64,000 nucleotides of DNA, taken from Ailurus styani (lineage: Eukaryota; Chordata; Mammalia; Carnivora; Ailuridae). A program made the translations under genes and the position numbers. The stretch's first letter is position 1; every line of letters begins with the position of its first letter. Shown here piece by piece: positions 21,430-33,659 of this stretch. The notes under the pieces were generated by a model that was not told the DNA's origin, made no database searches, and saw only the letters and a list, made by a program, of their open reading frames with translations. The DNA is taken from assembly GCA_002007465.1 (NCBI GenBank), contig LNAC01000774.1:1-64000 (forward strand). Direction: 5' to 3'.

Positions 21430-22500
21430 ACTTGGGCTGACACTGAGACACAAGCACAGATTCTGTTCATCAGGCCCTCCTGTGTTAGTACGCCACAGCC
21501 AGAAGCTGCTTGAAGTGAATTTTTAACAATCTCTATATACCAAGTATATCCATGAAGATATTCTAAAGCTAATATGATTTAGAATTATTCCTACTGCCAT
21601 CTCCTTCAATCATTGTGGAAAATAAAGTCACTATTCCTAAAACTATCTTATACCAAAATAATTTTAAATTATGTTAATATGACAAAAGACTTTGTTTCAT
21701 TTAATATGCCTATGTGGGAGCCCACTATAAAATTTAGGAAGCCTATCAAACCAAATAAATCAAGTTAAGTCTTGTGGTCTGAGGAATTAATAGAACATAT
21801 CCTTTTTTTTTTAATCACCCTGAATACAACAATTATAACCAGAATAGTGGGACCCACAGAAGTTCTCAAATCAACTATTTCTGGACCCACCAAATAACTC
21901 TTCTGCACTATAGACTTTGAGTCATTAAAATAAAACTTACATCCACTCATGCATATTACACATAAACTAATTCTCTATAAAATAAACTTAATAAATTGAA
22001 TGTAAAGAGGCATTATACCAAATTACTTTGTACTACAATCTTTTAACTCATGGTAGGAATCCCTCAATAAAATCAGAGAGAACGGTAACAACCTAATGAA
22101 AGTCAGACTACACATTTCATAAAACACCAAAAACAAGCAAAGACAGGGCACAAGGAAGGAAGCAAAGATGCATCTTTGCTATAGGTAACAAAGAAACACT
22201 ATAATATTTAAATGTAAAAAGCTGGTAAAAGCACTTATTGAAAATATTAAAACACAAATTAGATATGCACAAAAAGTCTCCCTGTTTTCTTAAAAATTTG
22301 CAAGGCCAGCATAGAGTTGTAATCACAAGTTGTCTCTCAAAACCTCGGGCTTCACCCTTACAATTTTCAGCAATATTATTTTTAAAATAAGGGGCCAATA
22401 TTACTTCTTATCTTTTCTGGAAAAGATGTTCAAGATAAAGAGTGATATTGAGTAGGTAGGTCTGCAGTAGTGACAGAGGTTCATTGAAATCCATAGCTTC
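21430..22500. other. Intron, nothing recognised
   Basis: AT-rich with isolated short open frames, none with motif support. Confidence 0.45.
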
Positions 22501-22504
22501 TTAC

Positions 22505-22543
22505 AAAAGTAAAAAATTTCTCATCATCAACGTAAGAAGCAAC
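22505..22543 (-). other. Candidate in-frame cryptic microexon (unproven)
   Basis: On the minus strand, TTTTTTCTCCAG, 39 nt, then GTAAGA. Placed between the exons at 45804 and 19087, it would add 13 residues and no stop, and keep the frame. The predicted insert is hydrophobic (LLTLMMRNFLLF core). It lies in a 26.7-kb intron, where such decoys arise by chance, so I do not call it coding. Confidence 0.15.
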
Positions 22544-22559
22544 CTGGAGAAAAAATTAT

Positions 22560-23455
22560 CAACTGATCTATAAATGATCAATATTCAGAAAACAAAATCT
22601 ATTTCTTTGCCTGTCAGCACAGTACCATCAGGCATTATGTGGTTTAACTACAAACTGCATTCATGGATGAATGAGCACTGTGCAAATGTTTCTTCTTCAT
22701 GAATAGAAATGACATAGAGATTAGTATGTCATTTGTATTGGAAAAAATTGCTTTAAAACAGCAAAAAGTAATGTGCTAAGTACTAATTTAACACGAAATC
22801 TACCTCTTAAAATTCTATAACAGGAAATATCAAACTCTTCTCTTTTAATTGCTTCAAAAAAATTTTTCTAAGTATATTGCCATTTAGCACTTTCCTAGCA
22901 GGGGGCTCAATGCAAGAGCAAAGAAGAGGGGAAGAGGTAACAGAAGGGGAGAAAAAAAAAAAAAAGAGGAGGAGAGCAGGTCTCTAGGATTAAATGTTCA
23001 AACCATCTTTAAATAAATGTTCAAAGCAGCTTAGGCTTTGAAATTCAGTTATTGCTTCCTCAGGATGAAATCAAAGCTATGCAAATTGGTTTCCTAGGTA
23101 TTGTTGGCTTTATGAAGCAAATACAGTCATGGCATTGAGCAGAAGAGGCTATCATCAGGTCTCAGATCTACTTCCTGGCCAAAGGAACACTACCCCTGTA
23201 GCTTTCCCACAGCCTACAGTGAGTTACCCTCTTTACCCCCTTTCCTCCCAAATGTGCTCCAAGGAAGAGAAAGACAAATGCAGCAGAGATCGTCAGAGCT
23301 GGAATAAACCCACCACATCCTAAGGGCAACCTGACCAGTTACAGATACCAGGAGGGTAGGGGCTATTTCTAATTGGTCTTTAAATTCCCTAGCACCTGGA
23401 ACAGACTAAGCATTCGATAACAGGTTTAAAATTGAATCTCCTTCCATTTCTCTAT
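22560..23455. other. Intron, nothing recognised apart from A- and GA-rich runs
   Basis: A purine-rich stretch (22925-22985, GAGGGGAAGAGG and an A-run) is present. No exon. Confidence 0.45.
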
Positions 23456-23570
23456 TTAAGGTAAAAAAACACACAGAGAGAGGTTAAGGTCACTTAGAAA
23501 TAGCATCCAGGTCTGCTGGTGCCCAGGCTCACAGCCTTACTTTATAGATGTAGAAAAAGGTACAAAGCGG
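23455..23570 (-). mobile_element. MIR fragment, antisense
   Basis: 'ACACACAGAGAGAGGTTAAGGTCACTTAG', 'CATCCAGGTCTGCTGGTGCCCAGGCTCACAGCC' fits the antisense MIR core, without its ends. Confidence 0.45.
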
Positions 23571-23574
23571 TGAC

Positions 23575-23600
23575 GCTCCCCCGCTCCCCCGCTCCCCCTG
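23575..23600 (+). repeat. Short 9-bp tandem repeat (CGCTCCCCC)
   Basis: About three copies of CGCTCCCCC directly after the MIR fragment. Confidence 0.7.
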
Positions 23601-23789
23601 CGTTCTCACCGTGCCTGTCTCAACCTTCACGCCAAAAACATCAATTCTGATTTCAGAACAGGTACTTATCCATACTGAACCAAGGATGATGAATCTAGAG
23701 TCCCTGTCCTTATAACACTTTAGGACTTGATTGACTGCCGCTCAAAGGGTGATGTTTCATTACCACTAAAACAAATGTTCATTAACGAA

Positions 23790-24080
23790 GCCACTCAGCC
23801 TTTTGGAAGAGCTGTGTGCCCAAGACTGCAGTAGGTATGACAAATACAAAACTGAATAAAACATGTTCTCTGTCCTTGAAATGATCACAGACTAGTGGTT
23901 GAAACAAATGTTGAGCTAAATTATCTCCATAATGTAGTAAGTGTTATAATCATGATGCTAAGAGAACAGAAGAAGGATCTACCTCTCCCAGGAACAAAGC
24001 CGCTGAGGTCTGACCGGAGTCTTAAAGAAATCAGAGAAAGAGCAATTTCGGAGGCAGAGGGAATACATGCAAACATATTA
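23790..24080 (-). mobile_element. L2 relic, antisense
   Basis: 'AATACAAAACTGAATAAAACATGTTCTCTGTCCTTGAAATGATCACAGACTAG' and the later 'GACCGGAGTCTTAAAGAAATCAGAG' match the reverse complement of the L2 LINE 3' region (pattern: GAATACAAAGATGAATAAAACATGGTCCCTGCCCTCAAGGAGCTCACAGTCTAG). Confidence 0.6.
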
Positions 24081-24206
24081 AATATGAAAGATGTGCCTGT
24101 GCTGACTACCAGAGGTGGCTGTATCAGATAAAACCCAAAAGATAGTAAAGAACTTCTGGAAAAAATTCTAAACAATGTCATGGGCAATGGTAAACCATTA
24201 GGCCTA

Positions 24207-24620
24207 TGTGGTAGGCAGAGTAATCTCACCCCTACCCCCAGAAAGATGGCCATGGCCCAACAGAAGAAGCCGTGATTATCTAGCAAAAGAGGAAATAAAA
24301 AAGAATATTGACGTGGCTAATCGGAGTATTTTAAAATAGAGTATCCTAAATTACCAGGTGAATCTAATCTAATTACCTAGTTCGCTGAAGTTGAAAGCAT
24401 TTCCGGCGGGATCAAAGAGGTAAAATGAAGGAAAGGAGAGAGATGTAAAAGCATGAGGACTCAAACTGCCTTTATAGGTTTAAAGACTGAGGAAGGGGAA
24501 GAGGAGCCAAGGAATTGGCGGGGAGGAGCTCTGGAGCAGAGACAACCCTCACAGGACAGCCACCAAGAAAAAAGGGATGTCAGTCTCAACCACAAGGAAT
24601 TGAATTTTGCCAATAACCCA
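24207..24620 (+). mobile_element. MLT1-like LTR relic
   Basis: 'TATGTGGTAGGCAGAGTAATCTCACCCCTACCCCCAGAAAGATG', then 'GAATATTGACGTGGC', 'CCAGGTGAATCTAATCTAATTACC' and a GA-rich part with 'GGAGCTCTGGAGCAG' follow the layout of MLT1 (MaLR) LTRs. The 3' end is not clear. Confidence 0.5.
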
Positions 24621-24918
24621 ATCAAGCAAACATCCAGAACACAAGATCTCTCTTCATTTATTCAGAACTTCAGTTCTCTTCATTTTGATTTTGTGGTTTT
24701 CACCGTAAGTCCTCTAAGTGATTTGCTAGATGTATACCAGTTTTGTTCGTTTTATAGTCCCCCCCGCCCCACCTCCTCCACCGGCAGGGGCTGGTGTTAG
24801 AGGTAAGCAATAGTAAATGGAGTTTCGCAAAAGTTCATTGCTAGTAAAAGAAATATATTTACCACACTGTTGTACAAGAAATCCCTAAAGCTTTTGCATC
24901 TTGCAAAATACAATAGAT

Positions 24919-25121
24919 TTTTTTTTTTAAGATTTTTAGTTATTTATTTGACACCCAGAGAGAGATCAGATCACAAGTAGGCAGAGAGGCAGGCAGAGAG
25001 AGAGGAGGAAGCAGGCTTCCTGCTGAGCCGGGAGCCTGATGCGGGCCTCGACCCCAGGACCCTGAGATCATGACCTGAGCTGAAGGCAGAGGCTTTAATC
25101 CACTGAGCCACCCAGGTGCCC
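24919..25121 (-). mobile_element. Can-SINE, antisense
   Basis: T-run, AAGATTTTTAGTTATTTATTTG... ends CCACCCAGGTGCCC. Flanks AAAATACAATAGATTTTT and AAAACACAATTGATTTTT form a slightly diverged target duplication within the L1. Confidence 0.95.
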
Positions 25122-25463
25122 AAAACACAATTGATTTTTATCTTGAATCTTGTACTGCTGCTGAACTTACTGATTAGTTCTAGATTTTGGAGATTCTTTC
25201 AACTTTTCTATGTAAACAACCACGTCTTCTACAAATAGGGACAACTAATATTCCTTCCTTTTTGACTTACATGTTTTTGTTCATCTTGTTTGTGCTTCAT
25301 TGCTCTGGCTAGAAGTTCCAGCATTGTGTTGAATTAGAGTGGCAAGAGCAAACCATCCTTACCTTGTTCCCAGCCTAAGGGGGAAACTGTTGAGCTTTTC
25401 ACATTTAATGTTAGCTTTAGAATTTTTGTGGATTCATGTTATCAAGTGGAGAAAGTATTCCTC

Positions 25464-25842
25464 TGTATTAGTTTCCTAGAGTAGCTACAACAAAGTACCA
25501 CAAAGTAGAGAACTTAAAAGAAAAGTTTAATCTCATACTTCTAGAGACTAGCAGCCCAAAGTCAGTAGAGCCAGGTCCCCTCTCTTGACTGTGGGTGGAA
25601 CCTTTCCTTGCCTCTTCCTAGCTTCTCAGAATAACGGCTAATCCAGGATTTCCATACCTCTCACCAAATGACACTTTGTCTCCCTCTTCTTAAAAGGACA
25701 TAAATCGGATTAAGAGTCTACTCTATTCCTTTATAACCTCATCTTATTACAACTGTAATGACCCAGTTTTCAAACCAGGTCACATTCTAAGACATCAGGA
25801 CTTAAAAACCTTTTTCTGGGGGACACAATTCAATCCGTAACA
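25464..25842 (-). mobile_element. MLT1-type (ERVL-MaLR) solo LTR, antisense
   Basis: 'TGTATTAGTTTCCTAGAGTAGCTACAACAAAGTACCACAAAG' to '...GGGGACACAATTCAATCCGTAACA' is the complete reverse complement of an MLT1 LTR (TG...CA ends, about 379 bp). It sits inside the antisense L1; no internal region is attached. Confidence 0.85.
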
Positions 25843-26329
25843 TTTCTAATTTTTCCCCAGTTTTTACCAGGAAAAAGTGTTTGGTTTTGTCAAAGCTTTG
25901 TATGCATCTATTGATACATGATTTTTCTTCTTCAGTCTTGTTGATAAATTGCATTATGATGAAGATTTTCACGCCTACATTCATGGAAGACATTAGTTTG
26001 TAAACCTGGGGTTTAGGGTTTTGTTTTATTACGGTCTTTATTTGGTTTGCTACCAGTACCAGCTTCAGAAAATAAATTGAATTGTTCCCTGCTCTTGCAT
26101 TTTATGGACGAGATTGTGCAGAATTGATATTAATTTTTCCTCAAATCTTTGGTAGAATTCTCCAGGGAAGTCATCTGTACTTGAAGATCTTTTAGGGAGT
26201 CTTAGACTCATTATTTAATTTCCTTAATAGAGGACAATTCGAATTTTCTTTTCCCTATGGGATGTGTTGTAGTACTTTGCTTTAGGAAGAACTTTCAAGT
26301 TGTCCAATTTGTGTTTAAAGTTTGTAGTC

Positions 26330-26528
26330 GGGTGCCTGGGTGGCTCAGTGGGTTTTAAGCCTCTGCCTTCAGTTCAGGTCATGATCTCAAGGTCCTGGGA
26401 TCGAGACCCGCATCGGGCTCCCTGCTCTGCAAGGAGTCTGTTTCTCCCTCTCTCTCTGCCTGCCTCTCAGCCTACTTGTGATCTCTCTCTCGCCATCAAA
26501 TAAATAAAATCTTAAAAAAAATAAAAAT
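26330..26528 (+). mobile_element. Can-SINE
   Basis: GGGTGCCTGGGTGGCTCAGTGGGTTTTAAGCC head, AAATAAATAAAATC tail. Target duplication AAAGTTTGTAGTC before and AAAGTCTGTAGTC after, in the L1. Confidence 0.95.
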
Positions 26529-27831
26529 AAAGTCTGTAGTCTGCCTTACTACTCTGGTGACACAGGGTCTGCAGTGATAGTTGGTTTTATTGCTGAGCCT
26601 GGCAATTTGTATATTTTTTTCATCAATAAAGGTTTAATAATTTTATTCATCTTCCCAAAGAACTACATCCTTGTTTCATTGATTTCCTCTATTGTCATTC
26701 TGTTTCCAATTTAATTGATTTCTACTCTTCAGTATTTCCTATTTTGGATTTTGTTTTTAACTAAAATTTATTGACTTGAGCCATTTTTCTTTTTCTCTAC
26801 CTAATGTAGGTATTCAGTGCCACAGATTTCCTTCCCAGTACTACTTTAGATGTGTGCCATAAGTTCTGAAAGGTTGTGTTTTCATTAACTTCAGTGTGTT
26901 TTTTTAATTTCCTTTGAGACTTTTTCTTTGACTCAAGGATTATATACAAGTGTGTTATCTACTTTTCAAATGTTTGGATATCTTCCTGTTATCTTTCTGT
27001 TATTGATTTCTAGTTTGAGTCTTTTGGTGGAAGAACACATATGGTAGGATTTCAATTCTTTTAAATTTGATTAGGTTTGCTTTGTGGCCTAGGATATGGT
27101 CTATGTTGGTATATGTTTTAAGACTGTGTACTCTGCTGTTAGGTGAAATGATTGATAAATACACATTATGTTCTTTTACTTGAGAGCAGTGTTGAGTTCT
27201 TACATCTTCAGTGATTTTCCACCTAGGTACTCTACTGATTGTGGACCAAGTTGTGAAGTCTCCAAATCTATTTGTGGATATATCTATTCCTTTCAATTCT
27301 TGTACTTTAGCTTCATATACTATGCACATCTGAGGTTTGAAGTGGACCCTTAGGTCTTTTGATGGACCGACTCATAAAAATACATCTTTTTCTTTACTCT
27401 AAGGTCTACACTATACGACATTAAAATAGCCACGAGCACCTTTTGATTAATGTTTGCATAATGTCTTACTATCTTTTTACTTTCCAACTGTCTATATCAA
27501 TATATTTGAAGTGAATTTCTGATAGAAAGCATATAATCAGGTGACTTTTTTTCATCTACTCTGCCAATCTCCTTTAATTGGCATAACCATTTACACTTAA
27601 TGTAATTATTGACATGTTAAAGTTTCACTCTAGTAATTATTTTTTGGATACTGTTCATTCTATTTTCTTTTCCTTGTCTTCTTGTAGCTTACTAAAACAT
27701 GTTTTAGAATGCTTTTTTATTTATAGCTCATATAGCTTTTCTAGAGGTCACTCTATGTACATCATAATATATCAAAGTTTACTGGCATCATCGTTTTACA
27801 AGCTTGAGTGAATTGTACAAACTTTCCCTCC

Positions 27832-28206
27832 TGTTATGAATCGAACAGAGTCCCTCAAAATTCACAAGTTAAACCCCAAACCCACAAGGTGACTATATTT
27901 GGAGATAAGGCCTTTACAGAGATAATTAAGGTTAAATGAGATCGTAAGGATAGGGCCCTAATCCAGTAGGACTACCATCCTTGTAAGAGGAAGAGACACC
28001 AGGATCGCACACCCACAGAGCAAAGGCCACGTGAGGACACTACAAAACAGCAACCATCTGCAAACCAAAGCAAGAGGCCACATAAGAAACCAAGCCTGCT
28101 GGCACCTTACCATGACCTTAAGGTTTCCAGCCTCCAGACTTGTGAGAAAATAAGTTTAAGTCACCCAGTGTGTAGCTTTATTGTTATGGCAGCCCAAACT
28201 AACACA
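27832..28206 (+). mobile_element. MLT1-type (ERVL-MaLR) solo LTR with 5-bp target duplication
   Basis: TGTTATGAATCGAACAGAGTCCC... to ...GTTATGGCAGCCCAAACTAACACA, 375 bp, TG...CA ends, with landmarks 'GGAGATAAGGCCTTTACAGAG' and 'CTTGTGAGAAAATAAG'. Flanked by CCTCC on both sides (27827-27831 and 28207-28211), the 5-bp duplication typical of MaLR elements. Confidence 0.88.
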
Positions 28207-29113
28207 CCTCCCTCTATGCACCTTTACTCTCCCCATTTAGAGTATAGTTGTTTTATGTATTTCTTCTACATATATTTAGAACCAGATCAAACAGATATTT
28301 TTGCTTCTACCAAACTTAATTTAGAAAATTCAAGAAAAATATGCTTATTTTTATTGACGCTATACACTTTTTCTTCCCAATATTTCAAGAATGCCTTCTT
28401 TTATTTTTTCCTTCACTTAGAAAATGTTCTTTAGCCATTTTTTTAGGGCGAGTTTTCTGGCCACAGATTCCCTTTGTTTTTCTTTATCTGAGTCTGTCTT
28501 GATTTCTCCTTCATTCCTGAAGGATACTTTTACAGCATTTAAGATTCTGAGCTGACAGTTCCTTGCTTTATTTAAAAACCGCTTTACAAAAAAAAAAAAA
28601 AAACCCGCTTTACCACATGCTTTGAGCCTCCATAGTTTCTGATGAGAAATCCAGTGTCATTCCATTGGTTCTCCTTATAACTAAAGTAGCATCTCTTACT
28701 GCTTTCAAGATTTTTTTGTTTTCAGTTGTCAGAAGTTTGGCTAGGATATGTCTTAATATGATTTCTTTGGGTTCATCCTATTTATGGGTCATTTGGTTTC
28801 CTGAATCTGTAGGTTTACAGATTTTACCAAATTTAGAAAATATTTAACCATTATTTTCTCATATACTTTTTTATCCTGTCCTTTATCTCAAATCCTAGGA
28901 TTTGGATAATAAAATGTTAAATCTTTGGTTATATCACCACAAGTCATCAAGGCTGTTTTTTCACTTTCTCTCTGTTCAGTTTGGGTAATTTCTATTATTC
29001 TATACTTCAGTTCACCAATTCTTTCCTCTCATCTCTACATTTTACTGTTATACTCCTCCAGTAAGTTTTTCATTTCAGCTCCTGTATTTCTCAATTCTAA
29101 AATTTCCATTTGA

Positions 29114-29326
29114 GGGCACCTGGGTGGCTCAGTGGGGTAAAGCCTCTGCCTTCCACTCAGGTCATGATCTCAGGGTTCTGGGATCGAAGCCCACATCAGG
29201 CTCTCTGCTCAGCAGGGATCCTGCTTCCTCCTCTCTCTCTTCCTGCCTCTCTGCCTACTTGTGATCTCTCTCTCTCTGTGTCAAATAAATAAAATCTTTA
29301 AAAAATAAATAAACTTTAAAAAAATT
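29114..29326 (+). mobile_element. Can-SINE
   Basis: GGGCACCTGGGTGGCTCAGTGGGGTAAAGCC head, TC-rich middle, AAATAAATAAAATC tail. AAATTTCCATTTGA is repeated on both sides (29100-29113, 29327-29340). Confidence 0.96.
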
Positions 29327-29475
29327 AAATTTCCATTTGAGCTTTAAAAAAGAATAAAGTTTCTTCTACATATTTGCTGAGACTATTCTTTTTCTCCCAG
29401 CATATTCATAATTGTTCATTAAAACATCTGTATGATGGCTCTTTAAGCATCCTTATTAGAATATTCAAATAACTC

Positions 29476-29674
29476 GGGGTAGCTGGATGGCTCAGTCAGT
29501 TAAGCATCCGACTCTTGGTTTTCAGTTCAGATCATGATTTCAGGGTTGTAAGATCAAGCCCTGCATTGGACTCCACGCTCAGCCCACAGTCTGCTTGCCC
29601 CTCTCCTGCTGCTGCTGCTTCTCCTACTCACTCACTCCCTATCTCTAAAGTAAATAAATAAAATATTTTAAAAG
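29476..29674 (+). mobile_element. Can-SINE of an older subtype
   Basis: GGGGTAGCTGGATGGCTCAGTCAGTTAAGCATCCGACTCTTGG head, (CTG)4-type middle, AAATAAATAAAATATTTT tail. More diverged than its neighbours. Confidence 0.88.
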
Positions 29675-29989
29675 AGAATATGCAGGTATCTCTGTCAACT
29701 CCATGTTGGCATCTATTAATAATGGTCTTTTTGCATTCAGTTTGTGATCTTCATCCTTTTTAGAAAGACAGATGTTTATACTGAAACCTGGAAAATTAGA
29801 TTATTATGTTATGATACTCCAGATTTTATATCAATTTCTTTTTTTTTTTTTTTTTAAGCTTGTATCCTATGACACTGCTCCAGTGGATGAAGGTGCAGCT
29901 CAATGCTGCCAGGTGAAAAAAGAGGTCCATGTTCTCCAATTGGCCTCTGTTGACATCTTAGGAACCGGTTTCCGGTTTTTTGTTTTTGT

Positions 29990-30175
29990 TTTTTAGATTT
30001 TATTTTTTACTAGAGAGAGAGAAAGAAAGCCCAAGCAGGAGGAGCGGCAGAGGGAGAGAGAGAAGCAGATGCCCCACTGAGCAGGGAGCCCGACACAGAG
30101 CTCAATCCCAGGACCCTAGGATCATGACCTGAGCATAAGGCAGAAAGAAACTTAACTGAGCCACCCAGATGCCCC
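29990..30175 (-). mobile_element. Can-SINE, antisense
   Basis: TTTTTTAGATTTTATTTTTTACTAGAGAG... ends CCACCCAGATGCCCC. It lies between two parts of the L1 5' UTR. Confidence 0.92.
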
Positions 30176-30294
30176 AAGAAGAGGCATCTTGTTATTGATG
30201 GACATGAGTGGGAGTCAGAGCTCCCCGCCTGGCCTCTATGGTACCTCCCTGGCAGGGAGAAGTAGGACTGCCTCATTCCGTTCAAGTAACCTCC

Positions 30295-32035
30295 ACTAGA
30301 ACCAATACGAGGTGAGGTTTGTTTCCAAATCTATTTTTGTCGGTTGTACTAATTACCCTAATCAGATAATTTAAAACAGACAAATCACTGTAATAATATC
30401 TATTTCTATGAAAACTAAGCCTAAAGCTTTGAAAAAGTTGTTTCAGTGACATTTTAAAAAGCGCCATAAAAGTAGATGTGGACACAAGTGTGCATTACTG
30501 AGAGACATCAGCAGAACGACTTTTTAAGAATTCTATACTCTATACTTTGTAAGAGGCTCTACATTTTTCTTCCACCTTAAAATACCAATATGAAGAAGAT
30601 AATGCATCAAGGATGTGATTTATATGACCAACCTGTGTCTACTGTAAGAAGTAGAGTAGGCACAGGCTGGCCTCCACATCTATTTCTAAGAAATAGAGTA
30701 GACATTACCTTGACCTCCACATCAAGAGTCTAGAGGGTGAAAAAAATGGATTTTTAATCTTTTGAATCCAAAGGATGTTTAGGATATATGTGAATCATTT
30801 ATCATTCCTGTTTAGCTAATTTTTCCAAAAACCAATAGCATTAAACAAAAGGACGTCCTCAGTAGATGCATACACATTTCCACCCAAGAAGTTACAGTGC
30901 CTTTCTAAGTAGATGATATTATACTTTTTTCTTCATTTTGCTTTTTTATATTATCTATTTTCCTATAATGAACTTTTGGTAATAAGAAAAAAATTTTTTA
31001 ATTACCCCAAAGAATAATCTTACATAAACGCTTAGGGAAACACAAAGTTATTCTAAAAATCAATATAAGAAACATCCTGAAAGGGGAAAAAAATATCACT
31101 GCTCACATGGGGCAAAGTAACAAATTTTATACCTTAACCTTAGAAGGTCAGCTTTAATACTATGTAATATCCAAATCCAATTTATATTCTTCTGTCAGAG
31201 TAATATATCACCAATGCTGAATATAATTATAGCTTATTTTAGCTTTCATTTTCACCTACTCTTAGCAAGGTGACTAAATACTTAAAATGTATGGGGTGGG
31301 GATGGGGGTACAAAGCAATTAACATGCCTGTAGGGCAAAACAAACATACACCCATATCCTAACCGATGGCCCATCCACAAAAATTACACTAAATTATACA
31401 GCCAGACAGGGAACTCAGAAATTCAGGAACTAAATAATGTTCTGATTTAAAAATCTACCAAACTTCGAAATATAATCATTAATATGTGTATTTTCTAGGA
31501 ATTGACTTTTAAAGGAATTATGTATTTAAAACCATTCACTTTTTCTCACTAACATTAGATGAAACAGTAGAATAACAAACTAAGAAGTTTATTCTCCCGG
31601 TTACTTTTTAACTAATATATTGAAAGGTATGAAATGTCTAGAGAAAGTGTTCAAAATAAAATGAAAAGACGACCAGATGAACTGCAGTGATGAAAAACAA
31701 ATCACCAATATAAGAAACATGAGCTCTTGACCTTTAGATGAAAAAAGTAAGAGAACTACAGAGGTAAAATAACATATCCTAGCATGTGCTCTGATCAAAA
31801 CTTTAGTCCACTATTAAAAGAAACATTGTAGAAAAAGCAATCATTGGGAATGTATGAAATATGAGTAAGGAGGTTTCTTAGTATCAAATCAAAAAATCAT
31901 TACTTCAGGAAAGCATTAATGCATTCATTTTAAATTAACTAATTTGACCACAAATGCATGGGGGAAAAGAAATCATTACATTGCAGGTCTTCCATCATCT
32001 GTTTTTCACCCTAAGTACTTGCTGCTCAACACTTG
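30295..32035. other. Intron, AT-rich, unassigned; holds a 42-bp tandem duplication
   Basis: 30645-30686 and 30687-30728 are two adjacent 42-bp units sharing TAAGAA(G/A)TAGAGTAG and CCTCCACATC with scattered changes: an old tandem duplication. Otherwise nothing recognised. Confidence 0.55.
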
Positions 32036-32039
32036 TCCC

Positions 32040-33650
32040 ATAAACTTCATTATTAAGTCTATCATCTGCTCCTGATTCTATCAAGTTCATTGCTACGTTC
32101 ACTCAGCTGCAAATGAAACTATTTCATCTTTCAAGAGCCAATTCAAGTGTCCTTCTTCTTTGAACTCCCATTAATTTAAGTTTCGCCATTCACTTACTGG
32201 GTTTTACCCAACCAGCCCAGATATCCCTCTAGTTAAAGAACATTTGTCTTTCTTTTATAGGAAAATGTCTCAATTTCATCACAAGAATGGTCAGGAGTTC
32301 TTCACCGTCCATTTATTCCAGCTCACTTAATCTGGATTCTGCCACCCAGACTCCACAAAATTGCTTTTCTCAAAGGTCACCAACTACCCTCCTCTTGCCA
32401 ATTCTGACAGTAATATCTTGCACCAGGCCTCAGGAACATTCTGTGCGGTTTATCACTTTCCCTATTGAAACATTCTCCCTCTCTTAGGCTCAGGAAATCG
32501 GTCTTTTTGGGTTCTCCTCTTCTCAAATGACAACAACTTCATCTGTTTTCCTGGTTCCTCTTGCCTTTCTAGACCATGGATAATTGCTGGAGATTCCCAG
32601 GGTTTGTTCTGGGCCACCTTTTATATCTTTACTTACACACACACACACTCCCCTCCCTGTCCTACCTGAATTTTCAACTATTCTCAGGGCTTTATGTACA
32701 GTCTACGTATAAACAATAGGTAAGTAGCTCTACATTCTCTACTGAGCTCTAGGCTCCATTGTCTAGCTGCTTGATAGCTCAAACTGTGAAACTCAAACAT
32801 ATCAAACTTAACATGGTTAAAACCGGTATTTTGATTTTCCCCAAGATGCATGAAACCAGTAACAAAACCATCTTCCCCTATCCGAGTTAATGGCATTACT
32901 ATCCCACTTATTTGTCCAGGTCACACAACTTCGGTGTCATTCTTGATTCCTCCTTCTCATTCACACCCCACATCCAATCTATCAACATGTCCTACAGTTT
33001 CTACCTCCAATTTGTCTCCAAAATCCACCCAGCTCCTTGCCCTGCCACTACTAATCCTCGTCCAAGCCATGTTCATCACTCCTTTGAATATGCCATAGTC
33101 TCCTTTCTGATCCCCCTGTCCACTCTTTCCTCCCTTTAATCCATTCTCCCCATAGCAGTTCCTCTTAACAGGTAAATTTAGAAACAGGTCATTTCCCGTG
33201 TAAAACTTATTAACAGCCTCACATTTAGACTAAAAATCTTATCCCTCTCCAAATCACCTTACGGCCTCTCATGACCTGGGCACTGCCCAACTCTCAGATG
33301 GCTCCATGGCCTCTGAGACTCCACTTCCCTCTCTCCACCCTCCTACCTCATTGTTTCCCCACCTCAGGGTCTCTGCTGCCCAGGAAGATGCTCCAGGCCC
33401 TGCACCAAAGCCTGAGCCTCTCTTAACTCAATCCTTGTCGTCTTAAGATCTTAAAATTTACCACCTCAGAGACATTCTCTGACCAGTTTGCATCTAAAAG
33501 CCTTCTATCCATTACTCTCAGCCCCTTATTTTATCTTAACTGAGGTCATATCTTTATTACATACTCTCTAGATCTCTCCCCCATATGCCTCCTTACTGTG
33601 ACACTTAGCACAGCACCTGAGAATTCTTGTTGCATGAATAGATTAACAAA
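32040..33650 (+). mobile_element. L2 LINE relic, sense (RT C-terminal part to 3' end)
   Basis: One plus frame around 32920-33000 reads SHNFGVILDSSFSFTPHIQSI, matching the L2/CR1-clade 'NLGVILDSSLSFTPHIQS' segment. Upstream 'GCCACCCAGACTCCACAAAATTGC' and 'GACCTGGGCACTGCCCAACTC' fit the same element, and the end 'CTGTGACACTTAGCACAGCACCTGAG' is the L2 3' end. Frameshifts and stops throughout. It contains a short (CA)n at 32637-32648. Confidence 0.72.
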
Positions 33651-33659
33651 TACATCCTC

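Larger units (their letters stand above)
24830..30290 (-). mobile_element. Near full-length ancient L1, antisense, with nested insertions
   Basis: Reading right to left gives the order of an L1: 5'-UTR-type repeats near 29870-30290 ('CCAATTGGCCTCTGTTGACATC', 'CTCCCCGCCTGGCCTCTATGG'), ORF1/5' region 28212-29760 ('TTCATTCCTGAAGGATACTTTTACAGC', 'GTTTCTGATGAGAAATCCAGTGTCATTC'), then ORF2 endonuclease and RT landmarks down to 'TTGTACTGCTGCTGAACTTACTGATTAG' near 25150. All frames are broken, so it is a fossil. It is interrupted by SINEs (24919, 26330, 29114, 29476, 29990) and by two MLT1-type LTRs (25464, 27832). Confidence 0.8.
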
